A stretch of 64,000 nucleotides of DNA from Lysinibacillus telephonicus (GTDB taxonomy: Bacteria; Bacillota; Bacilli; Bacillales_A; Planococcaceae), in assembly GCF_003966145.1 (NCBI RefSeq), contig NZ_RXNR01000014.1:20201-84200 (forward strand), given 5' to 3'. Shown in pieces: positions 18,482 to 27,108 of the stretch (position 1 is its first letter; every line of letters starts with the position of its first letter). The notes under the pieces are model-generated. The model did not search any database. It was not told where the DNA came from and saw only the letters and a program-made list of their open reading frames with translations. Made by a program: the position numbers and the translations under genes.

Positions 18482-18787
18482 TTAACCCCACCACATAGCT
18501 AAAACAAACAAAGACCAACAAGTAGTTAGTAGACCGATGCAACCAATTATAGAAAAATATAACACCAAATTAACTTCTTCACTTCCGTGTTTCTTATATT
18601 GAAGAAAAGTCATAACAAAAGAAATTAAATATAATAAAACGCTAATTATCGTTAGGACAGTTAAATAGTATATTGGAGGTATTTTAGCTAAATTTTCATT
18701 CAAAGAATAAGCCATTCCTTGACCAAATATTCCAAATATAGTTGCTAAAATTAAACTTCCAAATATTATAGCATTCATTTTTCTCAT
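18482..18787 (-). CDS. Three-TM membrane protein, 101 aa
   Basis: Start MRKMNAIIFGSLILATIFGI at 18787, preceded by GGGGTGAGAG; a longer frame to 18859 has no ribosome-binding site. Three hydrophobic segments (about residues 4-24, 38-60 and 72-95) with a basic loop QYKKHGSEE between the second and third. No recognised domain. It lies upstream of the two secreted paralogues but is separated from them by a terminator. Confidence 0.55.
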   Translation of the reverse strand: MRKMNAIIFGSLILATIFGIFGQGMAYSLNENLAKIPPIYYLTVLTIISVLLYLISFVMTFLQYKKHGSEEVNLVLYFSIIGCIGLLTTCWSLFVLAMWWG

Positions 18788-19083
18788 CACTCTCACCCCA
18801 CATAAATAAAACGAATTAAGTGGGATAAAGTTACAAATTCCCCTTCCACTATCTTGCATTGTTGGAATACAAACTCTGCATACCTTTGCACATCGAATTT
18901 TCAGTATAAACCTATTCGGCTATCCATAGATCTAAGTAGCATAGAAGATCGAGTGAATTAGAAATTTATGGAGGAAGTATCTAGATTCACCTTTCCCTCC
19001 TTACATCCATATTTCGATGGGAGTGGAAATGTTATCCTATTATAATATAAATGTACTTTGGTTTTTAAAGGAGGAAGAAACAA

Positions 19084-19704
19084 TTGCTTATTGATAAAAA
19101 GGATACTAATAGCTTTGTAGAAATTAAACCAAAAATTTTGTATTATGGGACACCGATACTACTTCTTAACACTTTAAATGAAGATGGCACAACTAATATT
19201 AGCCCAATCTCTTCGTCATGGGCTTTAGGTGACTGCATTGTTCTCGGAATAGGGCTAGGAGGGAAAGCTATAGAAAACTTAGAAAGGCATAAAGAGTGTG
19301 TCTTAAATTTACCCAGTCCAAACCTTTGGGAAAACGTAGAAAAAATATCATCATTAACTGGTAAAGAGAATATACCACCTTTGAAGAAAGCGATTGGATT
19401 CACTTATAAAAAAGAAAAGTACGAGGCAGCAGAGTTAACACCTTTAAATTCAAAATCGGTTTTACCTACACGAATTAAAGAATGTCCTATACAAATTGAA
19501 GCGGTAGTTAAAAATATTCGCATCCCTAATTATTCATCGTTTGCGATTGTTGAAACACAAGTATTACATTTCCATGCTGAAGAAAGTATAGTTCAAAATG
19601 AAAATTATATCGATCCATCAAAATGGAGTCCTTTAATATATAACTTTAGACATTATTTTGAATTGGGAAGAGAGTTAGGAAAAACATTCCGTTCTGAAAC
19701 TTAA
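19084..19704 (+). CDS. Flavin reductase-like / FMN-binding split-barrel protein
   Basis: A 206-aa protein. The block GTPILLLNTLNEDGTTNISP, then ISSSWALGDCIVLGIGLGGK, then AIENLERHKECVLNLP, is characteristic of flavin-reductase-like FMN-binding split barrels. The start is TTG at 19084 with AGGAGG 9 bp upstream. Family members reduce flavin for monooxygenases or act as FMN oxidoreductases. It could supply reduced flavin to the HpaB-like enzyme 12 kb away, but nothing in the sequence links them. Confidence 0.75.
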   Translation: MLIDKKDTNSFVEIKPKILYYGTPILLLNTLNEDGTTNISPISSSWALGDCIVLGIGLGGKAIENLERHKECVLNLPSPNLWENVEKISSLTGKENIPPLKKAIGFTYKKEKYEAAELTPLNSKSVLPTRIKECPIQIEAVVKNIRIPNYSSFAIVETQVLHFHAEESIVQNENYIDPSKWSPLIYNFRHYFELGRELGKTFRSET

Positions 19705-20234
19705 TGATTAATGTTTTTATAATACCTTTCTCTTTCTTATCTATTAAACTATTTATCGTTGCCATAGTGAATGACAGAGTAATAATCTTCTGTCATTCAC
19801 ATTCGTTACAGATTCTTTTATACTACACCCTTTTATCAAACAATAAGGAATTCTTATTTTTATACTATTTCGGAAACTTTTATAAGTTTTATTTAAAAAA
19901 GCGCAGTTCCGATACTTTGGAAAAGCGCTTGAAAAAAAGTAACCCATTTTATGTTGCTATCTTAAAATATCTGCAACTTTTGAATGTACCAACCTAATCA
20001 TTCCTTAGTTTATCATCTATATATCTTAACATTTCATCTTCAACTAACTTCGTCATTTGTTTATGTCTAGTCTAGTCCTTATGCTATGTAGATCCATGAA
20101 AGTGTTATTCCACATTCTGTCCCTTTAATGACTTTTAGGGCGCTTCTTTTTTCCGTTAGAGTCTCCCGATTAACAAATACATTATCTTCAATTACTTCTT
20201 CTTTGGATTAAAAAATACTTAACTTGCTAGCATC
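19705..20234. other. Intergenic with decayed coding remnant and terminator
   Basis: At 19994-20056 (minus) a 20-codon reading MTKLVEDEMLRYIDDKLRND looks like a gene 3' end. About 60 bp further on is a hairpin aagcgc / gcgctt (19899-19930) with a minus-strand run of six T. This suggests a gene whose body was lost but whose tail and terminator remain. Larger frames here are low-complexity and unconvincing. Confidence 0.35.
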
Positions 20235-20804
20235 TTAGTTTTCTTTTAACATTGAATACTTTCGATAAGCTTTATAGAAACTGCTGCAATAGAAAACAAC
20301 CATAAGGGCGGGAAGCGACCTCAAAAGAGCAAATGGAGTTTCAAATAAAAAAGCTTTCCAAAATAATGCACCTTCCATGCTCCAAAGGCCTTCAGCTAAA
20401 TATAAACCTGAATCCTTGTACAGCATATAAGAAAATAACAAAAACAGTATACCTAATCCAGATGAATAGCCCATTAATCTTCTATAATAATTACTCGTTG
20501 ATTGGCGATCCGAAAAGATTTCATTTTGATTATCATCTTCTTTTTGCCAATATCGAATCCCTCCAAGCCATGAGCTATTTATATAATTCCAACCAAAATC
20601 TTCATATATCCCTTTGTAATCTTCAAACTTTTTCTTTGATAAATAGTCTTGATAATCCAGTCGTATCACATATCTCTTGTCAGTTTTTTTGAAGGTGTAT
20701 ATTCCTAATCCACTAATATTTGTACAACAATAACCTTTTTGCAATAGCTCGTTCAGCCATTGCTCCTCTTTTTCAATATCAAAAAACATCTTAAATTTCT
20801 TCAT
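20235..20804 (-). CDS. DUF2812 membrane protein, copy 1
   Basis: About 189 aa from ATG 20804 (GGAAG 8 bp upstream; an in-frame GTG lies 9 bp before). N-terminal DUF2812 module: KKFKMFFDIEKEEQWLNELL, QKGY, YVIRLDYQDYLSKKKFEDY and the FGWNYINSSWLGGIRYW segment. Two C-terminal TM helices follow (about 110-132 and 155-178). DUF2812 proteins usually sit beside PadR regulators; their function is unknown. It is the last gene of the PadR-DUF2812-esterase-DUF2812 cluster. Confidence 0.85.
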   Translation of the reverse strand: MKKFKMFFDIEKEEQWLNELLQKGYCCTNISGLGIYTFKKTDKRYVIRLDYQDYLSKKKFEDYKGIYEDFGWNYINSSWLGGIRYWQKEDDNQNEIFSDRQSTSNYYRRLMGYSSGLGILFLLFSYMLYKDSGLYLAEGLWSMEGALFWKAFLFETPFALLRSLPALMVVFYCSSFYKAYRKYSMLKEN

Positions 20805-20912
20805 TTGATTCACTTCCTTCGTACAGGGATAAAATATTAAACAAAAGTTTTGTTGGAAACCTAAGAAATTAAGAAGATTGTGTTATTCAAAGGCTAATCT
20901 AATAAAACCTTA

Positions 20913-22178
20913 CTATTCTACTACATTTGTTGGTGTTGCTTTCTTTACGATAATAATCCCGTTATATGCTTCGTTGGGTGTCATTTCAATCGTGTAAAAT
21001 GTCTTTAAAAACTTGTACCAAGAACGGAAATCATCTCCAATATTTGACATCTTTTGCTCTCTCGAAATGATATCCAATAACTCTTCTGACTCACTCGCTT
21101 TTTCAAAATCAACAAAGAATTCATTTAACTCCACTTCACTGAATGCATCAACTAAATCATTGTGATTTTCCACTGTATGAATTTGTCGTTCACCAGAGCT
21201 GCCATTTTTCGCCTGAAACTCGCTGCTAATAAAATCAGTACCAATTGCAAAATATCCTTCTCCATATAGCTCGTCTAAATAATTTCCCATTGATTTGTAG
21301 CCAGCTAATGAGGCAGACGTTTTTTCAATATGCCCATTATGTCCGGTTACAAATACTTTATCGTGACCTTTCGCTGCTTCAAATTCAGCAATCCATTGTA
21401 AATTGTCTGCCAAATATTGATCACGTAGTTTCATATAATCTTCTTCATTTAAAAACAACTGTGTACGCTGTTTCATTATTTGTGCATATTGTAAAGCAAA
21501 TGCATAAGATTCAACGGAGGATTTTTCCACGTAAGTCGCTTTATTTGATTGCAAATCTAGAATGATATTGTTTATTATTTCATCTATTTCTTTCAACTGC
21601 TCCGTCGTTAAATCACGCATTGTATCATTTGAAACGTGTTCTAGCTGTGTTGCATATTTTTTTGCTGCATCTGCGTTTATAACTTTATAAAAATCAAGTA
21701 CACCTTTTTTACTTAAGTCATAGCGTTGCATATCATTTCCATAAAAATAAACTTTCTCGTCCTGGCTTGCCGTTAAATTATAATCATGCATCCATTGAAC
21801 AAGATTAACCATTTGTTCCGTTTTATAAATACTATAATCAAGGTTATTGACTACCTCTTCTGCTGTACCTTTTCCATTTAAAATAAATTGATTAATTGTC
21901 TGTCCGCCACCAAAATCACCTTCTAAGACAAAAACACTCACATTTTCATTTTTTACTAACACTTCAAAAACGTCTTTTTTCAACTCTTGAAATTCAACAT
22001 TTCCATGTGTAGCCTCCCCCAAACCAATCACCTTGACATCATCTGGAATATCAATTTGATTAATGGTTGTAATGTATTGATCTGCATTATTTACTGCCGC
22101 AGCGCTCCCGCAGCCGGATAATAAAACTGAAAGATAGATAACTACTACTAATAAAGAGATCTTTTTATTAAAATTCAT
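20913..22178 (-). CDS. Erythromycin esterase-family lipoprotein
   Basis: A 421-aa protein. A lipoprotein signal ends in LSGC (Cys23), so it is predicted on the outer face of the membrane. The Ere-family core follows: VIGLGEATHGNVEFQELK, VFVLEGDFGGGQTINQFI, VYFYGNDMQRYDL and VFVTGHNGHIEK. The catalytic-type histidines (THG, GHNGH) and glutamates are present. Characterised relatives (EreA/EreB, succinoglycan-biosynthesis-type proteins) are cytoplasmic hydrolases, so an anchored exported version is atypical. It is flanked by two DUF2812 genes. The true substrate need not be a macrolide. Confidence 0.8.
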   Translation of the reverse strand: MNFNKKISLLVVVIYLSVLLSGCGSAAAVNNADQYITTINQIDIPDDVKVIGLGEATHGNVEFQELKKDVFEVLVKNENVSVFVLEGDFGGGQTINQFILNGKGTAEEVVNNLDYSIYKTEQMVNLVQWMHDYNLTASQDEKVYFYGNDMQRYDLSKKGVLDFYKVINADAAKKYATQLEHVSNDTMRDLTTEQLKEIDEIINNIILDLQSNKATYVEKSSVESYAFALQYAQIMKQRTQLFLNEEDYMKLRDQYLADNLQWIAEFEAAKGHDKVFVTGHNGHIEKTSASLAGYKSMGNYLDELYGEGYFAIGTDFISSEFQAKNGSSGERQIHTVENHNDLVDAFSEVELNEFFVDFEKASESEELLDIISREQKMSNIGDDFRSWYKFLKTFYTIEMTPNEAYNGIIIVKKATPTNVVE

Positions 22179-22282
22179 TTTATGTCCCTCTTATTCTCAT
22201 ATTTTTCGATACTCCTAGCGCTAGTTATTAAAAGTTCAGGTTGTTACCAACATCTTTTTCCATTAAAACTAACGCATTAAGA

Positions 22283-22894
22283 CTAATTCAAAGTCTTTTC
22301 ATACAATCTATTTGCTTTGTAACTAAAGAATAAAAATGAAATTAACGAAATTGGAATAACTAGCCATACTAAACCTCTGAAAAATGCAAAGGGTGTTTCA
22401 AACAAAAAGGCTCTCCAAAATGATAATCCGTGCATTTCCCACAATCCCTGTGTATAATACAATGATTTAGGATCAACTATTGCTTCTATATCAATAGCTC
22501 CTGTAGTTTGCAATGCAACGAAAATTGGTAAATAGCATATCGCCATCTGCATGAACATATTAGATAATCTTTTATATTTCCCAGCTCTTGATTTTTTATC
22601 TGAGAAAATATCATCATCACTATTGTGATCCATTTTTTTGAAATACTGTGCGCCTGAGCTTTTCGTTCCTATGATATGCTGCCAGCCACTATCTTCAAAT
22701 AAAGTACAATATTCGATGAAATCCTCTTGCTTTTTAAATATTCTATAATCGATCTTAATTACTGTATCCTTAGGTTCTGCCTGACGAAATTTATACCCGA
22801 AAGAGACACTTTCTAATTGATATCCCTTATTCGCCATTTCTTTTAACCATTTTTCTTCTTTATCATAATCAATAAAGTATTTAAACTTTCTCAT
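22283..22894 (-). CDS. DUF2812 membrane protein, copy 2
   Basis: A 203-aa paralogue of the protein ending at 20235. It shares RKFKYFIDYDKEEKWLKEMA, NKGY, VIKIDYRIFKKQEDFIEYC, DSGWQHIIGTKSSGAQYFKK and the DDIFSDKKSRAGKYKRL motif. Two C-terminal TM segments flank a LWEMHGLSFWRAFLFETPFA block that is nearly the same in copy 1. Ribosome-binding site GGAGGGG. It starts 15 bp after the PadR gene and is surely co-transcribed. Probable role: a membrane partner whose expression the PadR protein controls; activity unknown. Confidence 0.85.
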   Translation of the reverse strand: MRKFKYFIDYDKEEKWLKEMANKGYQLESVSFGYKFRQAEPKDTVIKIDYRIFKKQEDFIEYCTLFEDSGWQHIIGTKSSGAQYFKKMDHNSDDDIFSDKKSRAGKYKRLSNMFMQMAICYLPIFVALQTTGAIDIEAIVDPKSLYYTQGLWEMHGLSFWRAFLFETPFAFFRGLVWLVIPISLISFLFFSYKANRLYEKTLN

Positions 22895-22909
22895 AATTTC
22901 CCCTCCAAA

Positions 22910-23224
22910 TTATTTGTTCAATAATCTTTCTGTCACACGAATTAAATGCTGCATTCTTTCAAAATCCAATTTCAAAACTTCTAACCCTTTTTCCGTAATT
23001 ACATAAGTTTTTCGACGTTTATCTTCACCTTTAACAGATTGGATTAAATCATGTTTTAGTAAATTTTCAATAGCTCCATAAAGGGTTCCAGCAGCTATTC
23101 TTACTTGCTGGTTACTTAATTCTTCAACCTTTTGCATGATAACGTACCCATGAGCAGGCTCTAACAAGGATAAAAGTACATAGTATGTGGTCTCTGTTAA
23201 TGGTAAATGTTTATTTCTATTCAT
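22910..23224 (-). CDS. PadR-family regulator of the DUF2812/esterase cluster
   Basis: About 104 aa from ATG 23224 (GGAGGAAATT upstream; an ATG 15 bp earlier is inside the ribosome-binding site). Winged-helix PadR core: TYYVLLSLLEPAHGYVIMQK, RIAAGTLYGAIENLLKHDLI and the wing KGEDKRRKTYVIT, with a C-terminal dimer helix. The adjacent 17-bp palindromes are the likely autoregulatory operators. PadR and DUF2812 genes are commonly paired, in line with a repressor/membrane-protein module. Confidence 0.9.
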   Translation of the reverse strand: MNRNKHLPLTETTYYVLLSLLEPAHGYVIMQKVEELSNQQVRIAAGTLYGAIENLLKHDLIQSVKGEDKRRKTYVITEKGLEVLKLDFERMQHLIRVTERLLNK

Positions 23225-23267
23225 AATTTCCTCCAGCATCGATTAAGTTCAACTATACAGCTTAAAT

Positions 23268-23284
23268 ATACAGTTGAACTGTAT
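23268..23284. promoter_or_regulatory. PadR operator 1
   Basis: Perfect palindrome atacagtt-g-aactgtat, 44 bp upstream of the PadR start. A degenerate half-similar copy lies at 23245-23263. Confidence 0.7.
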
Positions 23285-23295
23285 AGTTTGATTAT

Positions 23296-23312
23296 ATACA
23301 GTCAAACTGTAT
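23296..23312. promoter_or_regulatory. PadR operator 2
   Basis: Second palindrome atacagt-caa-actgtat, centred 28 bp (nearly three helical turns) from operator 1. Cooperative binding is plausible. Confidence 0.65.
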
Positions 23313-23360
23313 ATTTCAACAAAAATTACTTTAAAATTTTCACCGTCATTCAGTTTCCGA

Positions 23361-23486
23361 ATGGGAGCGCCTACTTACTTTGTAGAGGATGATTACTTAG
23401 CAAAATTAGATACTGACTCAATACCAGACCCTTTGTTTGTATACGAACCTAGCAGAAGCTATGGTAACGTTCTGAGAACTAAATAA
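23361..23486 (+). pseudogene. 3' remnant of an unidentified gene
   Basis: A 41-codon reading from an internal ATG (MGAPTYFVEDDYLAKLD, then DPLFVYEPSRSYGNVLRTK) that continues in frame upstream as ...FSPSFSFR. There is no ribosome-binding site, yet an intrinsic terminator follows directly. The composition looks coding. This fits the last part of a gene whose 5' region was lost on the side where the PadR operators now lie. Family not recognised. Confidence 0.4.
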
Positions 23487-23492
23487 AATAGC

Positions 23493-23519
23493 CGATTCCT
23501 CAATGTACAGGAGGAATCG
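23493..23519 (+). terminator. Terminator of the remnant gene
   Basis: Perfect 9-bp stem cgattcctc / gaggaatcg, then ACTTTTTC on the plus strand. Confidence 0.8.
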
Positions 23520-23693
23520 ACTTTTTCGGTTTAACGCACTTAGCGTGCTAAAGTTGTGAAATGTTGATGGTTTCCATTTAAAGAAGTTATTTCACATTCT
23601 TGTGCTATTCATTTACTCATTTATCAATCTGTAGCTATTACATTTATTAGTAAGATAATTAAAACCTATCAGTTTAATGTTTAATATAACCGC

Positions 23694-24689
23694 TTAATTA
23701 AATGTTGTTAATTCTTCTGAAACCGAATTTAAAAAATCTTTTTCAAATTTAATATAGTAAGCCCCATTTATCTGCGTATCTTTCATTCCATCGATTAATG
23801 ATACTAATTGAATCGATGGAAGTTCCATTTTATTCTCTACCAAATGATCAAATGGCATATTACCTTCTATCGTAGTAGTTAGTTCTTTTAATTGTGATTT
23901 TGGAAGTTCGTTTTTTGTTTTATGAATAACAGCACTAATGAGGTTGACTAGGTCTTCTTCACCCAAGCTTCTTTCCGTTGTAGCATCTACCATTAATGCC
24001 ACAACCTCTTCTCCATTTAAATGATGCGTCCCCTTTTCGAATTCAAATGCCACTTGAGATATAGCTCTTACTTGAATATCTTCTTGCAAGTCGTACTCTA
24101 TACCATTCATTAAATCTATCATTGATGAAAAGGTTTCTAAATCCATAACCGCATAATAATCAATTGTTAAATTAAATAGCTTAGACACTGTTGTTCTTAC
24201 ATTTTCAGCCCCTCCTGAACCGTAAACATAAGCATGGGTCAATTTATCATATAAAGTAGTTCCATCATTATCTAATATAGGAGCATAAGCATCTCGAGGG
24301 ATAGATACAACTTTCATCATTTTTTTATCTTTACTATAAGTAAATAAAAGGTTAATAGGTATTCTATTATTCTCATCTTTCACCGTAAATAATGCAGTAA
24401 AATCTTTGTCTTCTGGAGCTACTACTCCAATTGAATCCGTTCCGTTATTTTCGTTATTAATATTTCCTTGAAGGATTGAAGGAATAAAGAAAAATATACA
24501 CAAACCTACCGCTAACAAAGATACAGTCAGTGGAGCGAATTTTTTTGAAATAGATATAAGAGATTTCTTTTGTGTATGTTCATTATCCATTTTAATTTGT
24601 TCAAACACTTTATTACGGTCTTCTTTCGTAAATCTTAATTCTTGATCAGACACATTATTAAAGTTATATTTTATTCGTTTATCTTCCAT
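23694..24689 (-). CDS. Anti-sigma factor fused to a LytR-CpsA-Psr-type domain
   Basis: A 331-aa membrane protein. A cytoplasmic N-terminus (about 1-50) precedes one TM helix (about 50-70). The extracytoplasmic LCP-like domain follows (FTYSKDKKMMKVVSIPRDAY, YDKLTHAYVYGSGGAENVRT, VMDLETFSSMIDLMNGIEYD, FEKGTHHLNGEEVVALM). The Arg in SIPRDAY matches the phosphate-contacting arginine of LCP ligases. Its gene overlaps the upstream ECF sigma gene by 11 bp, so it is very likely that sigma's membrane anti-sigma. An LCP domain could let it sense or act on wall-polymer intermediates. Confidence 0.8.
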   Translation of the reverse strand: MEDKRIKYNFNNVSDQELRFTKEDRNKVFEQIKMDNEHTQKKSLISISKKFAPLTVSLLAVGLCIFFFIPSILQGNINNENNGTDSIGVVAPEDKDFTALFTVKDENNRIPINLLFTYSKDKKMMKVVSIPRDAYAPILDNDGTTLYDKLTHAYVYGSGGAENVRTTVSKLFNLTIDYYAVMDLETFSSMIDLMNGIEYDLQEDIQVRAISQVAFEFEKGTHHLNGEEVVALMVDATTERSLGEEDLVNLISAVIHKTKNELPKSQLKELTTTIEGNMPFDHLVENKMELPSIQLVSLIDGMKDTQINGAYYIKFEKDFLNSVSEELTTFN

Positions 24690-25206
24690 TAAATTCAGCC
24701 TCCTTTATCATCGATTCTAATTTTTGCTTCGCTCTTCTTAATCGAGTTTTCACTGTATTAACTGGAATATCTAAAACGTCCGCAATCTCCTCTGTTTTTA
24801 ATGAATCATAGTAGTACAGATAAATTACTTCCCTATACATTTTCGGAAGAGAAAAGATATTATCTTTGATTTCTTCGTTAGTATATTTATCGATAACTGC
24901 TTTTTCTGTTGATGGTAGTATTGACCTTGTCGTTTCACTTAAAATACTTCTTACTTGTACCTTTTTGTAATTCCAACTTTTTAAATAATCTTTACATTCG
25001 TTAATTGTTATACGATAAAGCCATGTTTTTATTTGTGCATCAAATCGAAACGAATCCAAGTTTTTATAGCATTTGATAAAAGTATTTTGAACCATATCCT
25101 TAGCAATCCCTATATCTTTCACATATGAAAATGCCAATCTTACCAACTCGTCGCCATATTCAATCATTATCTTTTCTAATATGAAATCTTTTTCTTCTTT
25201 GTCCAA
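24679..25206 (-). CDS. ECF sigma factor (group with LCP anti-sigma)
   Basis: A 175-aa sigma-70-family ECF factor. Region 2 (LAFSYVKDIGIAKDMVQNTF, then IKCYKNLDSFR) lies at about 25-75. Region 4 (LPKMYREVIYLYYYDSLKTE, then EIADVLDIPVNTVKTRLRRA) at about 118-165. TTG start with GGGAGG 8 bp upstream. An ECF-type promoter 43 bp upstream of the start suggests autoregulation. SigM/SigV/SigX-like envelope stress sigmas are the nearest concept; exact group not assigned. Confidence 0.9.
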   Translation of the reverse strand: MDKEEKDFILEKIMIEYGDELVRLAFSYVKDIGIAKDMVQNTFIKCYKNLDSFRFDAQIKTWLYRITINECKDYLKSWNYKKVQVRSILSETTRSILPSTEKAVIDKYTNEEIKDNIFSLPKMYREVIYLYYYDSLKTEEIADVLDIPVNTVKTRLRRAKQKLESMIKEAEFNGR

Positions 25207-25248
25207 TCTACTACCCTCCCTTTCAACCTATTTCAAATTCTGCTATTA

Positions 25249-25275
25249 GACGATTACCAAATAATATTCGGTTCA
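25249..25275 (-). promoter_or_regulatory. Predicted ECF autoregulatory promoter
   Basis: Minus-strand -35 TGAACC (25270-25275) and -10 CGTC (25249-25252) with 17 bp between. This is close to the TGAAAC-N16/17-CGTC pattern of Bacillus ECF sigmas. Confidence 0.65.
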
Positions 25276-25574
25276 ATTTTATAAAAAAATTAATAAGACT
25301 TCTTTTATATAGTAGATAAACACAACTCGAACCAAATATGCCAAGTTATTTATACGGATTTACATAAAATTACTTCACTTTCCAATTCTTCATAAAAAAA
25401 TATGTACAGAGCCACCAATCTGCTCGATGTGGGAAATTTCACTCTATAAATAACCTTTTTTCAGAAAACATCCTTTCGCAGTTAGTATATAATCGCTAAA
25501 TATTGAGAATAAATTATTTTTTATTTGTCTACTTTTTCTATTCTTCAATCGTTGTATAAATGAGGAGGAAAAAT

Positions 25575-26093
25575 ATGAATCAAAAAGACACGTTCACCTC
25601 CTATCTAATTCAAATTGGAGAGGAAGTGTTTCTACTTTTACGCTCAAAAGGAGCATCAAAAGAAGATGCAGAAGACATTATTCAAAATACATTTTATAAA
25701 ATCTATTCAATGTTAACTGACCTAGACGAAAAAATAATTCGTCAATGGTTTTATCGGGTAGCTCTCAATGAGTTTATTGATTTAAAGAGGAAAAAGTTTC
25801 AGCATAATGCTCCACTTTCTGATGAAATCCAATCAAAATTAGCAAGTGGGAATGCCGACTTTGAACAACTTTTTAATCAAGATGAAATAATGTATTTGTT
25901 GAAAAATGTAAAAAAAGAATATAGGGAGATTTTTGTTTTGAAATATTATTACGAATTTTCTTACGAGGAAATCTCACAATTACTTCATTTACATATGGAT
26001 AATGTTAAGCAAAAGCTATACCGCGCAAGAAAAACAATTCGTACAGAAGTTGGAGGGATTAAAGCATGGATCCATCGATTCAAAATGCATTAA
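25575..26093 (+). CDS. ECF sigma factor, second module
   Basis: A 172-aa ECF sigma from ATG 25575; the upstream ATG at 25560 sits within the GAGGAGG ribosome-binding site. Region 2: GASKEDAEDIIQNTFYKIYS. Region 4: VKKEYREIFVLKYYYEFSYE, then EISQLLHLHMDNVKQKLYRA. It is divergent from the first sigma gene across about 370 bp of AT-rich DNA. Its 3' end overlaps the anti-sigma gene by 28 bp. Confidence 0.9.
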   Translation: MNQKDTFTSYLIQIGEEVFLLLRSKGASKEDAEDIIQNTFYKIYSMLTDLDEKIIRQWFYRVALNEFIDLKRKKFQHNAPLSDEIQSKLASGNADFEQLFNQDEIMYLLKNVKKEYREIFVLKYYYEFSYEEISQLLHLHMDNVKQKLYRARKTIRTEVGGIKAWIHRFKMH

Positions 26094-26977
26094 AAAAAGC
26101 AAAAAGAAAACAATGGATTATAATTACGCTAATTTCGATGGTCGTTTGTGTTATCTTATTATTTACATTTAATCGACTCGGAAACTATTTGTCTGCCCAA
26201 AATACAGCTCGATTACATGACAGTCTCTTTTTACAACACGCTATTTCTCAACCTAATGTAACCATTGACTCCCAAGTAACGGCTAATTCATCAATGTTTG
26301 GCGGCAATATTATTACAAACCGATCAAAAAATATAAATGGTTATCTAGTTCCTTGGAGTACTTTAACTAGCTCTTATTCGTGGTTTGGAGTTGATATTGA
26401 CCACAACGAATTAATCCCTGGAATTCAATTAAATGGCACCAATAGTTATGAATACGATAAACAAACGAAGCAAAAAGTTGCAACCTTTTATCATCCGGCA
26501 ATCGAACAATATTATGACGGGGTTCAAAATGAACTCGAGGAAGTTATTCAAATGAATAATTACGTCGCTGAGGTGGCTATCTCATTCAAAGAGCCGTTAA
26601 CAATCAAACAAATTCGACAAAACATACCTGAAAATTTAAATATAGCTTGGCTTTATATGACGTCAGAAATTGTAGATGAAGATTCTGGGCCATCGAGTTT
26701 ACCGGTTTACGGTTATTCAGATCCTGACCTTTCAAAAGAGGCATTCGCTGAATTTATCAATAATCTAAAACAATATGACAATAATCAATCAATCGAGGAA
26801 ATCCAAAAATATATTGAAGAAAACGAAAACAAACCGTTTAACGAAGTTACAGTACTAGGTGTTATGGTAACAGGCCGTACTGAAAACTTTAAAGAACTGG
26901 TAGGGAAAGACTTTATTCGAGGAGCTTCAGTAGGAGTAACTGCACCAATTGTTCCGTATATTCAACCTATAAAATAG
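26066..26977 (+). CDS. Anti-sigma factor (Sigma_reg_N/C type)
   Basis: A 303-aa single-pass membrane protein. Short cytoplasmic N-terminus (MDPSIQNALKKAKRKQW), TM helix at about 18-38, large outer domain to the end. The outer domain contains NNYVAEVAISFKEPLTIKQI and a C-terminal GVMVTGRTENFKEL, a pattern seen in sigma-factor-regulator domains (Sigma_reg_N/Sigma_reg_C). GGAGG lies inside the sigma gene. Co-translation with the sigma gene supports a sequestering role. It is unrelated in sequence to the LCP-type anti-sigma next door. Confidence 0.75.
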   Translation: MDPSIQNALKKAKRKQWIIITLISMVVCVILLFTFNRLGNYLSAQNTARLHDSLFLQHAISQPNVTIDSQVTANSSMFGGNIITNRSKNINGYLVPWSTLTSSYSWFGVDIDHNELIPGIQLNGTNSYEYDKQTKQKVATFYHPAIEQYYDGVQNELEEVIQMNNYVAEVAISFKEPLTIKQIRQNIPENLNIAWLYMTSEIVDEDSGPSSLPVYGYSDPDLSKEAFAEFINNLKQYDNNQSIEEIQKYIEENENKPFNEVTVLGVMVTGRTENFKELVGKDFIRGASVGVTAPIVPYIQPIK

Positions 26978-27044
26978 TAATTTGATATATATTGCAAATT
27001 GTAATTTGTTAAATATCTCAATCTAGGTATGATAGTTATAGTAA

Positions 27045-27074
27045 TAGTGCCAACCCAGATTAGGATTGGCACTA
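27045..27074 (+). terminator. Terminator after the second sigma/anti-sigma operon
   Basis: Perfect 9-bp stem tagtgccaa / ttggcacta; tail AACTATTTCTT is modest. Confidence 0.65.
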
Positions 27075-27108
27075 AACTATTTCTTATTCGCAGCGCACTT
27101 GGAAGAAA

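Noticed and set aside
19704..19997. 97-codon plus-strand ORF after the flavin reductase-like gene
   Set aside because: Low-complexity AT-rich translation crossing a terminator hairpin; overlaps a better remnant interpretation.
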